A stretch of DNA of 64,000 nt from Acorus gramineus. Its lineage: Eukaryota > Streptophyta > Magnoliopsida > Acorales > Acoraceae. Location of the stretch: contig JAUJYN010000036.1 in NCBI GenBank assembly GCA_030737835.1, forward strand, positions 496,001 to 560,000, written 5' to 3'. The position numbers and the translations under genes are program-made. The notes below the pieces were generated by a model. It made no database searches. It was not told the DNA's origin and saw only the letters and a program-made list of their open reading frames with translations. Positions 10,213 to 20,083 of the stretch are shown piece after piece (positions within the stretch are counted from its first letter, which is position 1; each line of letters begins with the position of its first letter).

Positions 10213-10827
10213 TTGTTTTCCATTGGGTTTCGCTAGGCGAATTTGGGATCGTTCTCCCCTTCATTGGATCCATGTAGTGACATCCCCGACGTGAGACAGG
10301 CTATCCTAACAAGAGGGCTCCCATCAGTGGGCACTTCCTGATTTGGTTTCAGACTGTGCTGAATCGTGGGAGTATACTAGGTAAGCTACGGAGCGGGGAG
10401 AGGCTACCGGTGGACCAGGGGTGTAGAGCAGTCTAAGTCTCTCCCAAAGTCCCAAAATGACTCCTTCCGGGAGTGAGGGTGGGGGTGAGGTTGGTCGCGC
10501 CGCCGCGTGACCCAGTGATCATTGGGTTTCTACCCATGTTTTTCCTTGAAAAAGAGGGAAGTGATTATGTGTAATTTTGTTTCGGAGCATGGGTTTCCAG
10601 TAGAGTTGGTGGTGTTCCTTAAGGGTGATGTCTTCTTCTCGTGTTTCTTTTCTGGATTAAGGGGCCTTGCGAGGTCAGCATTGAGACCCGGGCTAGGGTA
10701 CTCCATGTTCCTTGTTTGGTTGTCGGGATATCCTATATCGGGACCTCATGGTGCCCTCCCAACGCTTTTTTTCCCAGTCAAGGAATACCTTAGAAGCATC
10801 AAACTGATGGTGGATTAAGTGTGAGTT
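10213..10827 (+). other. LTR-derived block between gag and pol (E1)
   Basis: The DNA after gag resembles the LTRs, not a gag-pol body. It has TTGTTTTCCATTGGGTT as at 18473, GAGGGCTCCCATC, the GTGTAGAGCAGTCTAAGTCTC stretch as at 19045, a G-run motif (about 10468-10485), and the GGCCTTGCGAGGTCAGCATT block (about 10661-10790). Orientation is the same as the LTRs. Equivalent blocks are at 42300-43100 (E3) and about 61700-62440 (E5), so it is a shared feature of the lineage. Confidence 0.75.
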
Positions 10828-11406
10828 TTGGTTGGAGCGTATGGTTTTCTGGGCCACGTGATTTCCGGCGAGGGCATATCTGTGGACCCGGTCAAGATGC
10901 TCGCCGTGTCAAATTGGCGTCGACCGTCGAACCCCATTGAGATTCGGAGCTTCCTGGGCTTGGCGGGTTATTGCAGGAGGTTTGTCGAGGGTTTCTCGAA
11001 GATAGTTGTACCTCCTAACCGCCTCGCTCGGAAGGATGTCCGGTTCGAATGGTCCCCGTCTTGCGAGGAGAGCTTCCAGGAGTTGAAGCGAAGGCTCACC
11101 TCAGCGCCAGCTCTTACCCTTCCATCTGGGAGGGGTGGGTTCGCAGTTTGCTCTGAGGCATCGCGGTGGGGTGTGGGTTGTGTCCACGATCCTGCTCACG
11201 TCATCCCGTCCGAGCCGCTCGTCTTCGAGCCGGACTTGTCATTCGTGGAGCAGCCGATTGAGATCCTGGACCGCCGTGAGAAGAGGCTCCGCACCAAGAC
11301 CGTCCAGTTGGTCAAGGTGCGATGGCAGCACCGTTCGGGTGCCGAGGCCACTTGGGAGCTCGAGGACGCCTTACGTGACGCGTATCCGCATCTTTTCCCC
11401 TCCTAG
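10828..11406 (+). CDS. RT/RNase H-chromodomain fusion ORF (E1 pol relic)
   Basis: This uninterrupted 192-codon frame has three parts. Residues 1 to about 95 are the C-terminal part of Ty3/gypsy RT ([52 protein letters not shown]). Residues about 108-118 are the very start of RNase H ([12 protein letters not shown]), with Glu where Asp is usual. From about 119 it jumps to the pol C-terminus ([20 protein letters not shown], then EEKRLRTKT-like and [18 protein letters not shown]). The RT active site, most of RNase H and all of integrase are absent. The stop precedes the PPT by about 35 bp. The same fusion occurs in E5, so the deletion was inherited. No catalytic function is expected. Confidence 0.85.
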   Translation: MVGAYGFLGHVISGEGISVDPVKMLAVSNWRRPSNPIEIRSFLGLAGYCRRFVEGFSKIVVPPNRLARKDVRFEWSPSCEESFQELKRRLTSAPALTLPSGRGGFAVCSEASRWGVGCVHDPAHVIPSEPLVFEPDLSFVEQPIEILDRREKRLRTKTVQLVKVRWQHRSGAEATWELEDALRDAYPHLFPS

Positions 11407-11441
11407 ATGTTTTTGTATTTATTTTGAGGACAAAATTTCCT

Positions 11442-11453
11442 AAGGGGGAAGAA
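11442..11453 (+). other. Polypurine tract of E1
   Basis: AAGGGGGAAGAA immediately before the 3' LTR start TGTTATATATG. It primes plus-strand DNA synthesis and fixes the LTR boundary. Confidence 0.9.
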
Positions 11454-11858
11454 TGTTATATATGTGTCACTTTTAGCCTTCTGGTAACCATTGGAACATT
11501 CTGGCAGTTTTTCAGCTTTTTCATTTTTCGATCTGAACCGCTAAAATTTTAGACTTTCAGCTATCATCCTGAGTTTGAGGACTCCGATTGAAAATCTAAT
11601 TGCATATTATGTGTCCTGGTGCCATTCCAAGCTCCCTAGGTGTTTGGTTTAATGCCTCAAAGAGAGATGGTGCAAGTGCATGAGTTGGGTTGTGTGGGTG
11701 TGTTGTTCTGTTTGTTCGCCCCTTCTCATACCCTCTTTTCTCCTCTGTTTTCAGCCTTGCTTTGGCTGAGGGGAGATCTTGGTGGTGGTGGCCTTGGAGG
11801 TGGCGAATCGGTGCGCGAAGAACACCCGTTCTTCCTCCCCTTCTCTTCCTCTCCTTGG

Positions 11859-12595
11859 GTAAGGTTCCTTTCCTTCCATTTCTTGTTTAGATGCATGTTA
11901 GGAAGTGTTTTTGGGTATGCATGGCTGTTGGTGGCTGTTGGTGGCCATTGGTGGCCGTCGGGGAGGGGGTAGGGTTGTCTCGGGTAGGCGGGCTGGCAAG
12001 CAGGACGGGCAGAGCAGGCTGGCAGGGCACACGCACGTGCGTGCAGGCGTGCGCGCAGGTGGAGCAGGAGTGTGTGGGTGCTGCCCGCTGGGCGCCGTGC
12101 GGGGGCGTGCACGCGGGGCGCTGCGCAGAGGGGCAGTGCGTGCTGTGCGCGCGGGGCCGCGTGCGGGTGCTGCGTGCAGGGGTCCGTGTGGGGGCGTGCG
12201 CGCGGAGCGCTGCGCAGAGGCGCAGTGCGTGCTGTGCGCGCGCGGTGAGGCGAACAGGTGGTGCGCGCGGGGTGCTGCGATGGGGCGCAGGGCGTGCGGG
12301 TGTGCGCGCGGGTTGCTACACTGGGGCGCAGTGAGCGTGCGGTGCGCCCGGGGGGCTCGGCAGAGTGTTCGGGCGTGCGGGCTAGGGCTCGACGTGCGTC
12401 TGGGAGCGCGGGCTGGGGTGCGGCTGTGCGCCCGGGGCGGGTGACCGTGGGTATGGCTGCCCGGGGGTTCGGGAGTGAGTCGGGGTGCTCGGACTCGTGT
12501 GCGTACAAGCCATATGTGTGCTTGTCCGAGTGTTGGGTATTTTTTTGTGTATTTTTGTGTATTTTACTCACCAAGTAGATTACCCTGTCTTGCAG
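11859..12595 (+). other. Intron-like CG-rich segment of E1 3' LTR
   Basis: Donor-like TTGGGTAAGG (about 11856) and acceptor-like GTCTTGCAG (ends 12595) bound 737 bp, close to the 733 bp in the 5' LTR. The core (11975-12520) is CG-rich. The long frame on the opposite strand (11726-12613) is Ala/Arg/Pro/His-rich with no domain and is not called. Confidence 0.5.
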
Positions 12596-13520
12596 ATCTT
12601 GACGGACGGTCACGCGACGACCCGGTTAAGGGTGAGTGGTACAATCCAACCTAGTAGGGAGGCGCTATATGCACTTGGGCGTGTACCGTCCTCCCCTGGG
12701 GCACCATGGTTAATATTAACTTGTGTAATATGTAATCCATGCAAGCATGATTAATATGTAGTATGCATGCTACCCTAGAGTTTGTATGTTAGGGACCTGC
12801 ACCCTTAGGATATGTGTAAGAGCCATGCATCCTGTCACCCTGTTCTCATGCTAGGAAGCCTCGACCTATGCATGTGTCCTACTAGTTTGATTTATTAAAT
12901 TAAATGCGAACTTATAGTATTTTAGCATGCTTTAGGGAATATTAAGGGGCCTTGCGAGGTCAGCATTGAGACCCGGACTAGGGTACTCCGTGTTCCTTGT
13001 TTGGTTGTCGGGATATCCTATGTCGGGACCTCAGGGTTCCCTCCCAAGGTCTCTTTTCCCGATAATATTATAACCTCGTTATTATATATATGTTCCCCGC
13101 ATCTTAGTTATGCGCTCTGGAGGAATTCTGAAAATTCAAGACACCAGTAGAGTCTCCCTTCTCTGGATTAAGGGGCCTTTCGAAGTCAGCGTTGAGACCC
13201 GGGCTAGGGTACTCCGTGTTCCTTGTTTGGTTGTCGGGATATCCTATATCGGGGCCTCATGGTGCCTTCCCAGGGTTTCTTTTTTCAGTTAAGGAATACC
13301 GACGGATCCGAGTGGATCATATGCGTATGGATAGGCTGTTTATGTACCCATCGTTGGATCCATGTAGAGACTGCCCCAGCGTTAGAAAGGCCGTCTCGTG
13401 TGAGGGCTCCCATCAGTAGGTACCTCCTGATTTTGGATTCGGACTGTGCTGAATGTGGGAGTGGCCAAGCGGCCTACGGAGTGGAGGAGAGACTATCGGT
13501 GGACCAAGGGTGATTAACAG

Positions 13521-13655
13521 CCTAGTCAATCCCAATATCCTATGTCACCATATTGAGGGGTGAGGTGAGGGTGTGGTGGGTCGGCGATGTAGCGACCCAC
13601 CACACCCTCACCTCACCCCTCAATATGGTGACATAGGATATTGGGATTGACTAGG
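13521..13655 (+). repeat. Perfect 63-bp inverted repeat (snap-back duplication)
   Basis: The left arm 13521-13583 and right arm 13593-13655 are exact reverse complements around a 9-base loop (13584-13592). The left arm is ordinary LTR sequence; the right arm is an extra inverted copy absent from the 5' LTR (about 9113-9200). The centre is the short native palindrome GGGTCG/CGACCC present in every copy of the tandem repeat, so the duplication seems to have been seeded there. Confidence 0.95.
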
Positions 13656-14528
13656 CAGCGACCCACTGAATTTGTGTAGTTAAGGGTGATTAACAGCCTA
13701 GTTAGTCCCAATATCCTATGTCACCTATTGAGAGGTGAGGGTGAGGGTGTGGTGGGTCGGCGATGTAGCGACCCACTGGATTGTGTAGTTCCTGCCACTT
13801 TGAGGCTTTGAATAATTAATTTGACCTTAATATGAATTGTGATGCATGGGTTGTGCTATTCACTGAGCGTGTGGCTCACCCCTCGCATATATATATTTTT
13901 CTCCAGTGTTATCTGAGTCGATCAGCAGGAGGAGCTCCCCGAGTGACCTCAGCAATAGCGGTGCAGCGCCACATTTCTGCGAGTGTTAGAGGCTATCAGC
14001 ATCCCTTTTTTATTTGTATGTATGGTATTCCGTGCTTGGGCACCGTTTGTATTATATTTGGACGTCATTGTATATATTGGCTCTCACAGGACAGTTGATT
14101 ATGTATCGAGTCTGTAGTATGTTTTTGAATTACAGACTCAGTCTTTTAGCTTCCGCTATTTGTGTATATATCATGTCAGCCCCTTTGTTGTCTATGTTGC
14201 CATTTTGGATGTTGTTAGAGTATGTGATTGACTTCCTGTATTGACTGCTGATATGATATATACGCTTGCCGCGTCCCGGGGACAGCCGCCCTGGAGCGTG
14301 ACACGCGAGGTCCTGGGTCGTATGGTGAGGTGTTTGATCCAATCCCCGCCCCCCTCGGCATGCCCTCGAAGCACGTAGTCGCGCGTCGCGCATCGATGGG
14401 GCATCTTAGCTATACTACTTGTGTAGATAAGTAGTATAGCGATGCTTAAGCTATAATATGTAGATATCTTGCATGCTAGGCTTATATACCTGTATTGTAT
14501 TCATGTATGAATGATTGTGTTGCATGAG

Positions 14529-17500
14529 TGTCACGCCCCAGGGCCGGCCGACCCCGGGACGCGGCAAGTGTATATATGATATCAGTAACAAGAGTTCAAT
14601 AAGATACTCACACAATAGCTAAAATGACAACACAGACAACAACAGCAGGGCTGACATGATATATACACCAATAGCGGAAGCTAAAAGACTAAATCTGTAA
14701 TCCAAAACATATCACAGACTCGATACATAATCAATTGTCCTGTGAGAGCCAATATATACAAAGACATCCAAATAATATACAAACACGTGCCCAAGCACGG
14801 AATATAATACATACAATCAAAAGGGATGCTGATAGCCTCTAAAACTCGCGGGACGTGGCGCTACTCCGCTACTGATGAAGTCCCTCGAGGAGCTCCTCCT
14901 CCGGATCTGACTCGGATGACTCTGGAGAAAAATATTATGCGAGGGGTGAGCCACACGCTCAGTGAGCAGCACAACCCATGCATCACAGCTTATATTAACC
15001 ACAACCAGATATTATTATCCACAATCTCATTACTCAAGCCACAAAATGGCAACAACTCCGCAATCCAGTGGGTCGCTACCGCCAACCCACTACACCCTCA
15101 CCCTCACCCCTCAATAGGTGACAAAGGATATTGGGACTGACAACTCAAAACCAGTGGGTCGCTATCGCCAACCCACTACACCCTCACCCTCACCCCTCAA
15201 TAGGTGACCAAGGATATTGGGACTTACAATCCAGTGGGTCGCTACATCGCCGACCCACCACATCCCTCACCCTCACCCCTCAATATGGTGACATAGGATA
15301 TTGGGACTGACTAGGCTGATGGTCGCCCTTGGTCCACCGATAGTCTCTCCCCACTCTGTAGGCCGTTTGGCCACCCCCACATTCAGCACAGTCCGTCCTA
15401 AATCAGGAGGTGCCTACTGATGGGAGCCCCTGCACGGGACAACCTTTCCAACGCCGGGGTAGTCTCTACACGGATCCAACGAAGGGAGCAGAACAGCCTA
15501 TCCATCGCATATGATCCACTCACATCCGCAGACAACACATCACAACAACTCTAATGCCATGAATTCTTCAGAATTCCTCCAGGGCGCATAACCAAGATGC
15601 GGGGAACATATATAATAATAATTGTTAACAAGGGATAAATAATAATTATTTACAAGAGTTATAATATTATTGGGACAAGAAACCTTGGGAGGGCAGCATG
15701 AGGTCCTGACACAGGACATCCCGACAACAAAACAAGGAACACGGAGCACCCTAGCCCGGGTCTCAATGTTGACCTCGCAAGGCCCCTCCCTATAATATTA
15801 TACAAGGCATGCTAGCATTTAATTTAATAAATCAAACTAATAGGATGCATGCATAGGTCGAGGCTTTCTTAGCATGATAACAAGGTGACAGGATGCACGG
15901 CTCTTACACATACCCTAAGGGTGCAAGTCCCTAACATACAAGTCTAGGGTGGCATGCATTCTACATTTTTATCATGCTAGCATGGATTAGACACTACAAC
16001 AAGTTCATGTAAATCCATGGTGCCCCAGGGGAGGACGGTACACGCCCAAGTGCGTATAGCGCCTCCCTACTGGGTTGGATTGTCCCACTCACAGATAGCC
16101 GGGTCGTCGCACGACCGTCCGTCAAGATCTGCAAAATAGGGCAATCAATTCAGTGAGTAAAATCCACAAATAAATCCAAAAATACTTTAAAAATACACAA
16201 CACTCGGACAAGCGTACATACGGCCTGTACGCACGCGAGCCCGAGCACCCCAACTCATTCCCGAACCCCCGGGCGGCCATACGCACGGCCACCCACACGC
16301 GCACGCACGAATGCGCACGTACGCACGCACCCCAGCACCATCGGCGCACTGCCGCGCGCTTGCTCGCGCGTCTAGCCCAGCACGCCCCCGCGCGCACTGC
16401 GCGCACGCCCCAGCACGCGCACGCACTGGTCCCCAGCTCCGCGCCCAGGCGCCCTGCCCCGCACCCAGGCGCAGTGCCCAGGTGCCCTGCTCGCTCGCGT
16501 GCACGCCCGCGCGCGCCAGCACCCGCGCGCACCTGCGCGACCACTCCGTGCGCACCCGCGCGCACGCACCCGCGCGTGACTGCGCGCCCGACTGCGCCCG
16601 CCAGCGCCCAGCACCCGCGCCGGGCGCCGAGCTCCACCCGAGCGCACGCCCGCGCGCACGCCCGCGCGCGCCCTTCCATCTGCTCCGCCTGCTGCACTGC
16701 CTGCCTGCCTGCCTACCCGGGACAGCCTGCCAGCCCGCCCGAGCCACCCAACCACCCTGCCCAAGCCACTCTACCACCCCTCTCCGGCCTCCAATAGCCA
16801 CCAACCACCACCCACAACCACCAGCACCCAAAACACCACCTAAACAAGCATCTAAACATGGAAAAGAAGGGAAAGAAGGCTTACCCAAGGAAAGGAGAGG
16901 AAAGGAGGGGAACTGGAAGCTCTTCGTGCACCGAAACGCCTCCCCAAAGCCCTCCACCACCAAGGTCTCTTCCCACCCTCAAAGGGGCTGAAATCTGAGG
17001 AGAAAAGAGGGTGTGAGGAGGGGCTAAACACACCGGAATTTGAATCCGAAACCACCGGTGGATAGATCGGGACCAGATCTAACCTTTCTATCCTTTGGGT
17101 TTTTGGTTTTGGGCACCCTAGCTAGGTCAAATGGAGGTTTTAAGGAGAGGGAAGAGAGAGGGATTGCTCAGAGAAGATGATGAATAGGAGAGGTTGAAGT
17201 CGTGGGATTTCTTTATAACCACCCCCACCCCACACATACTCACACCCCTAATTAGATTAGCCCTAATTAGGTTTAGGGGGGGGGGGTTTAAGTGATCTTA
17301 AGTGGGTTTTGACTTGGATCAACCCAACCACAAATAAAAACAAAAGGGTTTGACCAACTCATGGGCCCACTTTGACCGAGTCAACTCTCCCAAAGATTTC
17401 TCGCTCGGTCAAAACCCGGATACGCCCCGGAACTGTGAAATTCTGAAACGTACCGGAATTCGATGAAATTTTCGTGAGTGGCTTGGAATGGCACCAAAAC

Positions 17501-17660
17501 ACATAATATGCAATTAGATTTCCAATCGGAGCCCTCAATCTCAGGGTGATAGCTAAAAGCCTGAAATTTTAGCGGTTCTGATCGAAAAACGAAAAAACCC
17601 AAAAAACTACCAGAATGTCCCAACGGTTACCAGAAGGTTAAAAGTGACACATATATAGCA
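14529..17660 (-). mobile_element. Solo LTR S3 nested in S1
   Basis: On the minus strand it starts TGCTATATATGTGTCAC at 17660 (a variant of TGTTATATATG) and ends GGGGCGTGACA at 14529; 3,132 bp. The target duplication ATGAG is perfect (14524-14528, 17661-17665). Its CG-rich intron-like part is about 16129-16884 on the minus strand, from donor-like GGTAAGCC to acceptor-like TTTTGCAG. There is no internal coding DNA. A poly-G run lies at 17276-17287. Confidence 0.95.
15065..15310 (-). repeat. G-rich LTR tandem repeat, about 3 x 80-86 bp (S3)
   Basis: Plus-strand units start CCAGTGGGTCGCTA at 15065, 15151 and 15231. Each contains CACCCTCACCCTCACCCCTC, so the G-runs lie on the LTR sense (minus) strand, followed by the GGATATTGGGAC motif. 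Confidence 0.85.
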
Positions 17661-18463
17661 ATGAGCCCCTCTAGTATGGGCATGTATGTTGTAAATGTGT
17701 ATGGATGTATAGAATATGGCATGTCTTAGGTAGTATTGTAATACTACTCCCACCATATTAATGGGAATATACAGTATGATTAAGTCTGGGTTAATAACGG
17801 GCACCTGCTTAATATTCCCTTGCAATAAGACTCGAGGGCGTGGTATAGCTGTTGCGCCCATGCTAATGGGGCAAAGTTATGACCAGCTGCATGAGATGAT
17901 GATCTCTCTCGCCCTCTCCCTCTAAACGAACTGAGTAAGTAGATGCGATTTCCTACTCGACTCAGGTTCGTTTGGAATATTGGCATGCACCTGTTAGTGC
18001 GCGAGATCGTGCTTGACCCTTTCTTTTAAGTTGGCGATATCCAACGGATGTTAGGGCATATTTTGTATGTTTATGTGATTAATGACCATGTATGCATGTT
18101 GTGTGAATTATTCTGATGTAATCCATGTTAGGGAGTGTCCCTATAATTATTAGATGATTGTGCATATGGTTCATGCACATAACTAAGATTAAATTCTCCT
18201 CTAAAATATATGCGCATGTTAAAACTGATAGGCCTAGTCGAAATAGGCATAGGTATGACCCGTTGTTGGGTTGTACCTTATTAGTTAGAGCGCTAGCGAT
18301 GTAATCGCCCCGTTCATCCGAGCGATGCACTCATTTGGAATTCAGGAGAATTCATTAGCTTATGGGATTATTTCTATGTGAGAGCAGAGGCAACCCCTTT
18401 GTGTCTGAGCGACACAACGGTGTGGGAGTACAGTAGTATTCGATATCTCGATAAGTGATTATC

Positions 18464-19010
18464 GAGAGTAGTTGTTTTCCATTGGGTTCGCTTTGCGAAC
18501 ATGGAATGTTTACTCCCAGTGTTGTCCGTGTTGAGAGGGCCCGGGTTGTAGCTGTCCTGATAGAGGGCTCCCATCCGTAGGTACCACCGATGCATTCGGG
18601 AGCGTACTGATCGTAGGAGTATACCAGGTAGAGGCTACCCGGGAGAGGGTTAACGAATGATATTGTAGAGTAGTTGTTTTCCATTGGGTTCGCTTTGCGA
18701 ACATGGAATGTTTACTCCCAATATCGTCCGTGTTGAGGGGGCCCGAGTTGTAGCTATCCTGACAGAGGGCTCCCATCCGTAGGTACCACCGATGCATTCG
18801 GGAGCGTACTGATCGTGGGAGTATACCAGGTAGAGGCTACCCGAGAGAGGGTTAACGAATGATGTTGCGAGCGTGGGATCGTTCTCCCCTTCGTTGGATC
18901 CGATGTAGGGACTCCCCGGTGATTACAGCTGTCCTGACAGAGGGCTCCCATCCGTAGGTACCACCGACGCGTTCGGAAGCGTACTGATCGTGGGAGTATA
19001 CCAGGTAGAG
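18464..19010 (+). repeat. Tandem duplication of about 200 bp in S1 LTR
   Basis: GTTGTTTTCCATTGGGTTCG recurs at 18471 and 18673 (period 202). The module GAGGGCTCCCATCCGTAGGT occurs at about 18560, 18764 and 18938, giving two full units and a third that keeps only its second half. Related LTRs carry different numbers of this module. Confidence 0.85.
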
Positions 19011-19878
19011 GCTACGCGGGGGAAAGGGCTACCGGTGGACCAAGGGTGTAGAGCAGTCTAAGTCTCTTCCAAAAGTCCTATGTCACCTCTAGGGGGGGTG
19101 AGGGTGAGGATGAGGTGAAGACACATCACCGCGTGACCCATTCGTTGTTCGTCCGTTCCCATAGTTGTTGGGTCCGGTTGTGTATCGATGTTTAAAGACA
19201 TCGTGGGTCAGTTATCTCGATGTAGATGATCCAGTAGTGTTGTGTAGACCAGTAATCCCGGGTCTCCTCGACCAACGGTATGGTCTCTCCCAAAAAGTCC
19301 CAAGAGTCTCCCTCCAGGAGTGAGGGTGAGGGTGAGGTTGGTCGCACCGCCGCGTGACCCTATTATCCATGGGTTTCCACCCATGTTTTCCTTTAAAGGA
19401 AAGTGCTTATGTATTGAATTGTTGTATGGTGATTGGTTTCCAGCCACTCACTAAGCTTGTAGCTCACCCCTCACATACTGTTTCTTTTCAGGGGCAGTGT
19501 TTGGCGTGGAGCTGGAGCTTTCCTGTGGCGTGGTCTTATGGGCATGGAGCGTTCTTCCGGCGATGGCGAGTACGAGGCTGTTAGCAGTCCTAGAGTCATT
19601 GTATGTATTGTAAATCGTGCATGTGGCACAGGTTGTATTTTCTTTGGTCTAGATTTGGCTCTCACAGGACAGTGATTGTGTATTCGAGTCTACAATAATG
19701 TTTTTGATTTACAGACATTGTTTATATATTATGCTTTCACTTTTCAGTCAGTTATCATTATCCTTGCTTTGCCACCTTGTGTGTCGTTGTTGGAGTCTTT
19801 ATTGACCTCAGGTATTGATAGCTGATATTTTATTATTGCCACGTCTCGGGGACGGCCGCCCTGGGGCGTGACAACTAG

Positions 19879-20083
19879 CATCGTGTCTCCTTATTTGCGA
19901 TCAATGTGGCGCAAAACGCGATAGTATCCACAACTGTACTTCACATGCCGCCAGACATAGGTCGCTCAACTGTAACCATTGAAACTCCAGCATCCTGCAC
20001 TCGATGGGTAGATTCATCACGGGGAGTCCATGCTCTCGACATCATCCAGTAGCACTCTCCCAGTGTGGCCTCTATCTGGGAGA
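19879..20083 (-). pseudogene. RT/pol remnant of R1, second part
   Basis: This continues the minus-strand pol interrupted at 2502 and is collinear with about 41620-41825 in E3. It contains no open frame of note. At about 20083 it switches to LTR sequence; both sides share CTGGGAGA-like or CCGGGAGA-like sequence, so a microhomology deletion between internal DNA and the 5' LTR is likely. Confidence 0.65.

Larger units (their letters stand above)
3911..14303 (+). mobile_element. Non-autonomous Ty3/gypsy chromovirus E1, both LTRs
   Basis: The 5' LTR is 3911-9831 (split by S2), the internal region 9832-11453 and the 3' LTR 11454-14303. Both LTRs begin TGTTATATATGTGTCAC and end with TGACA. The flanks GGCGA (3906-3910) and CGCGA (14304-14308) are a 5-bp target duplication with one mismatch; the uninterrupted target (GATGCGCGAGG) is seen at about 33860. 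The internal region is only 1.6 kb: partial gag, LTR-derived filler and an RT/RNase H-chromodomain fusion. It lacks protease, most of RT, RNase H and integrase, so movement needed proteins from another element. Confidence 0.93.
11454..14303 (+). repeat. 3' LTR of E1
   Basis: The LTR is 2,850 bp, TGTTATATATG to TGACA. It is collinear with the 5' LTR after removal of S2: same head, GGT-rich exon-like stretch (about 11750-11858), CG-rich segment, ATCTTGACGGACGG, mid region and tail. Differences are scattered substitutions and one large change, a 63-bp inverted duplication at 13521-13655. I see no other genes. Confidence 0.92.
2503..19873 (+). mobile_element. Solo LTR S1 with two nested insertions
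   Basis: The LTR starts TGTTATTCCTGTGTC at 2503 and ends GGGGCGTGACA at 19873. The flanks GCTAG (2498-2502) and ACTAG (19874-19878) are a 5-bp target duplication with one mismatch, lying in the pol of R1. Native segments are 2503-3910, 14304-14528 and 17666-19873, about 3.84 kb in total. No PBS, PPT or coding DNA lies between, so this is a solo LTR made by LTR-LTR recombination. E1 and S3 later inserted into it. Confidence 0.9.

Noticed and set aside
11726-12613. 295-codon minus-strand frame
   Set aside because: Ala/Arg/Pro/His composition mirrors the CG tract of the E1 LTR; it does not hold up as a frame in the paired LTR and runs antisense to the element.
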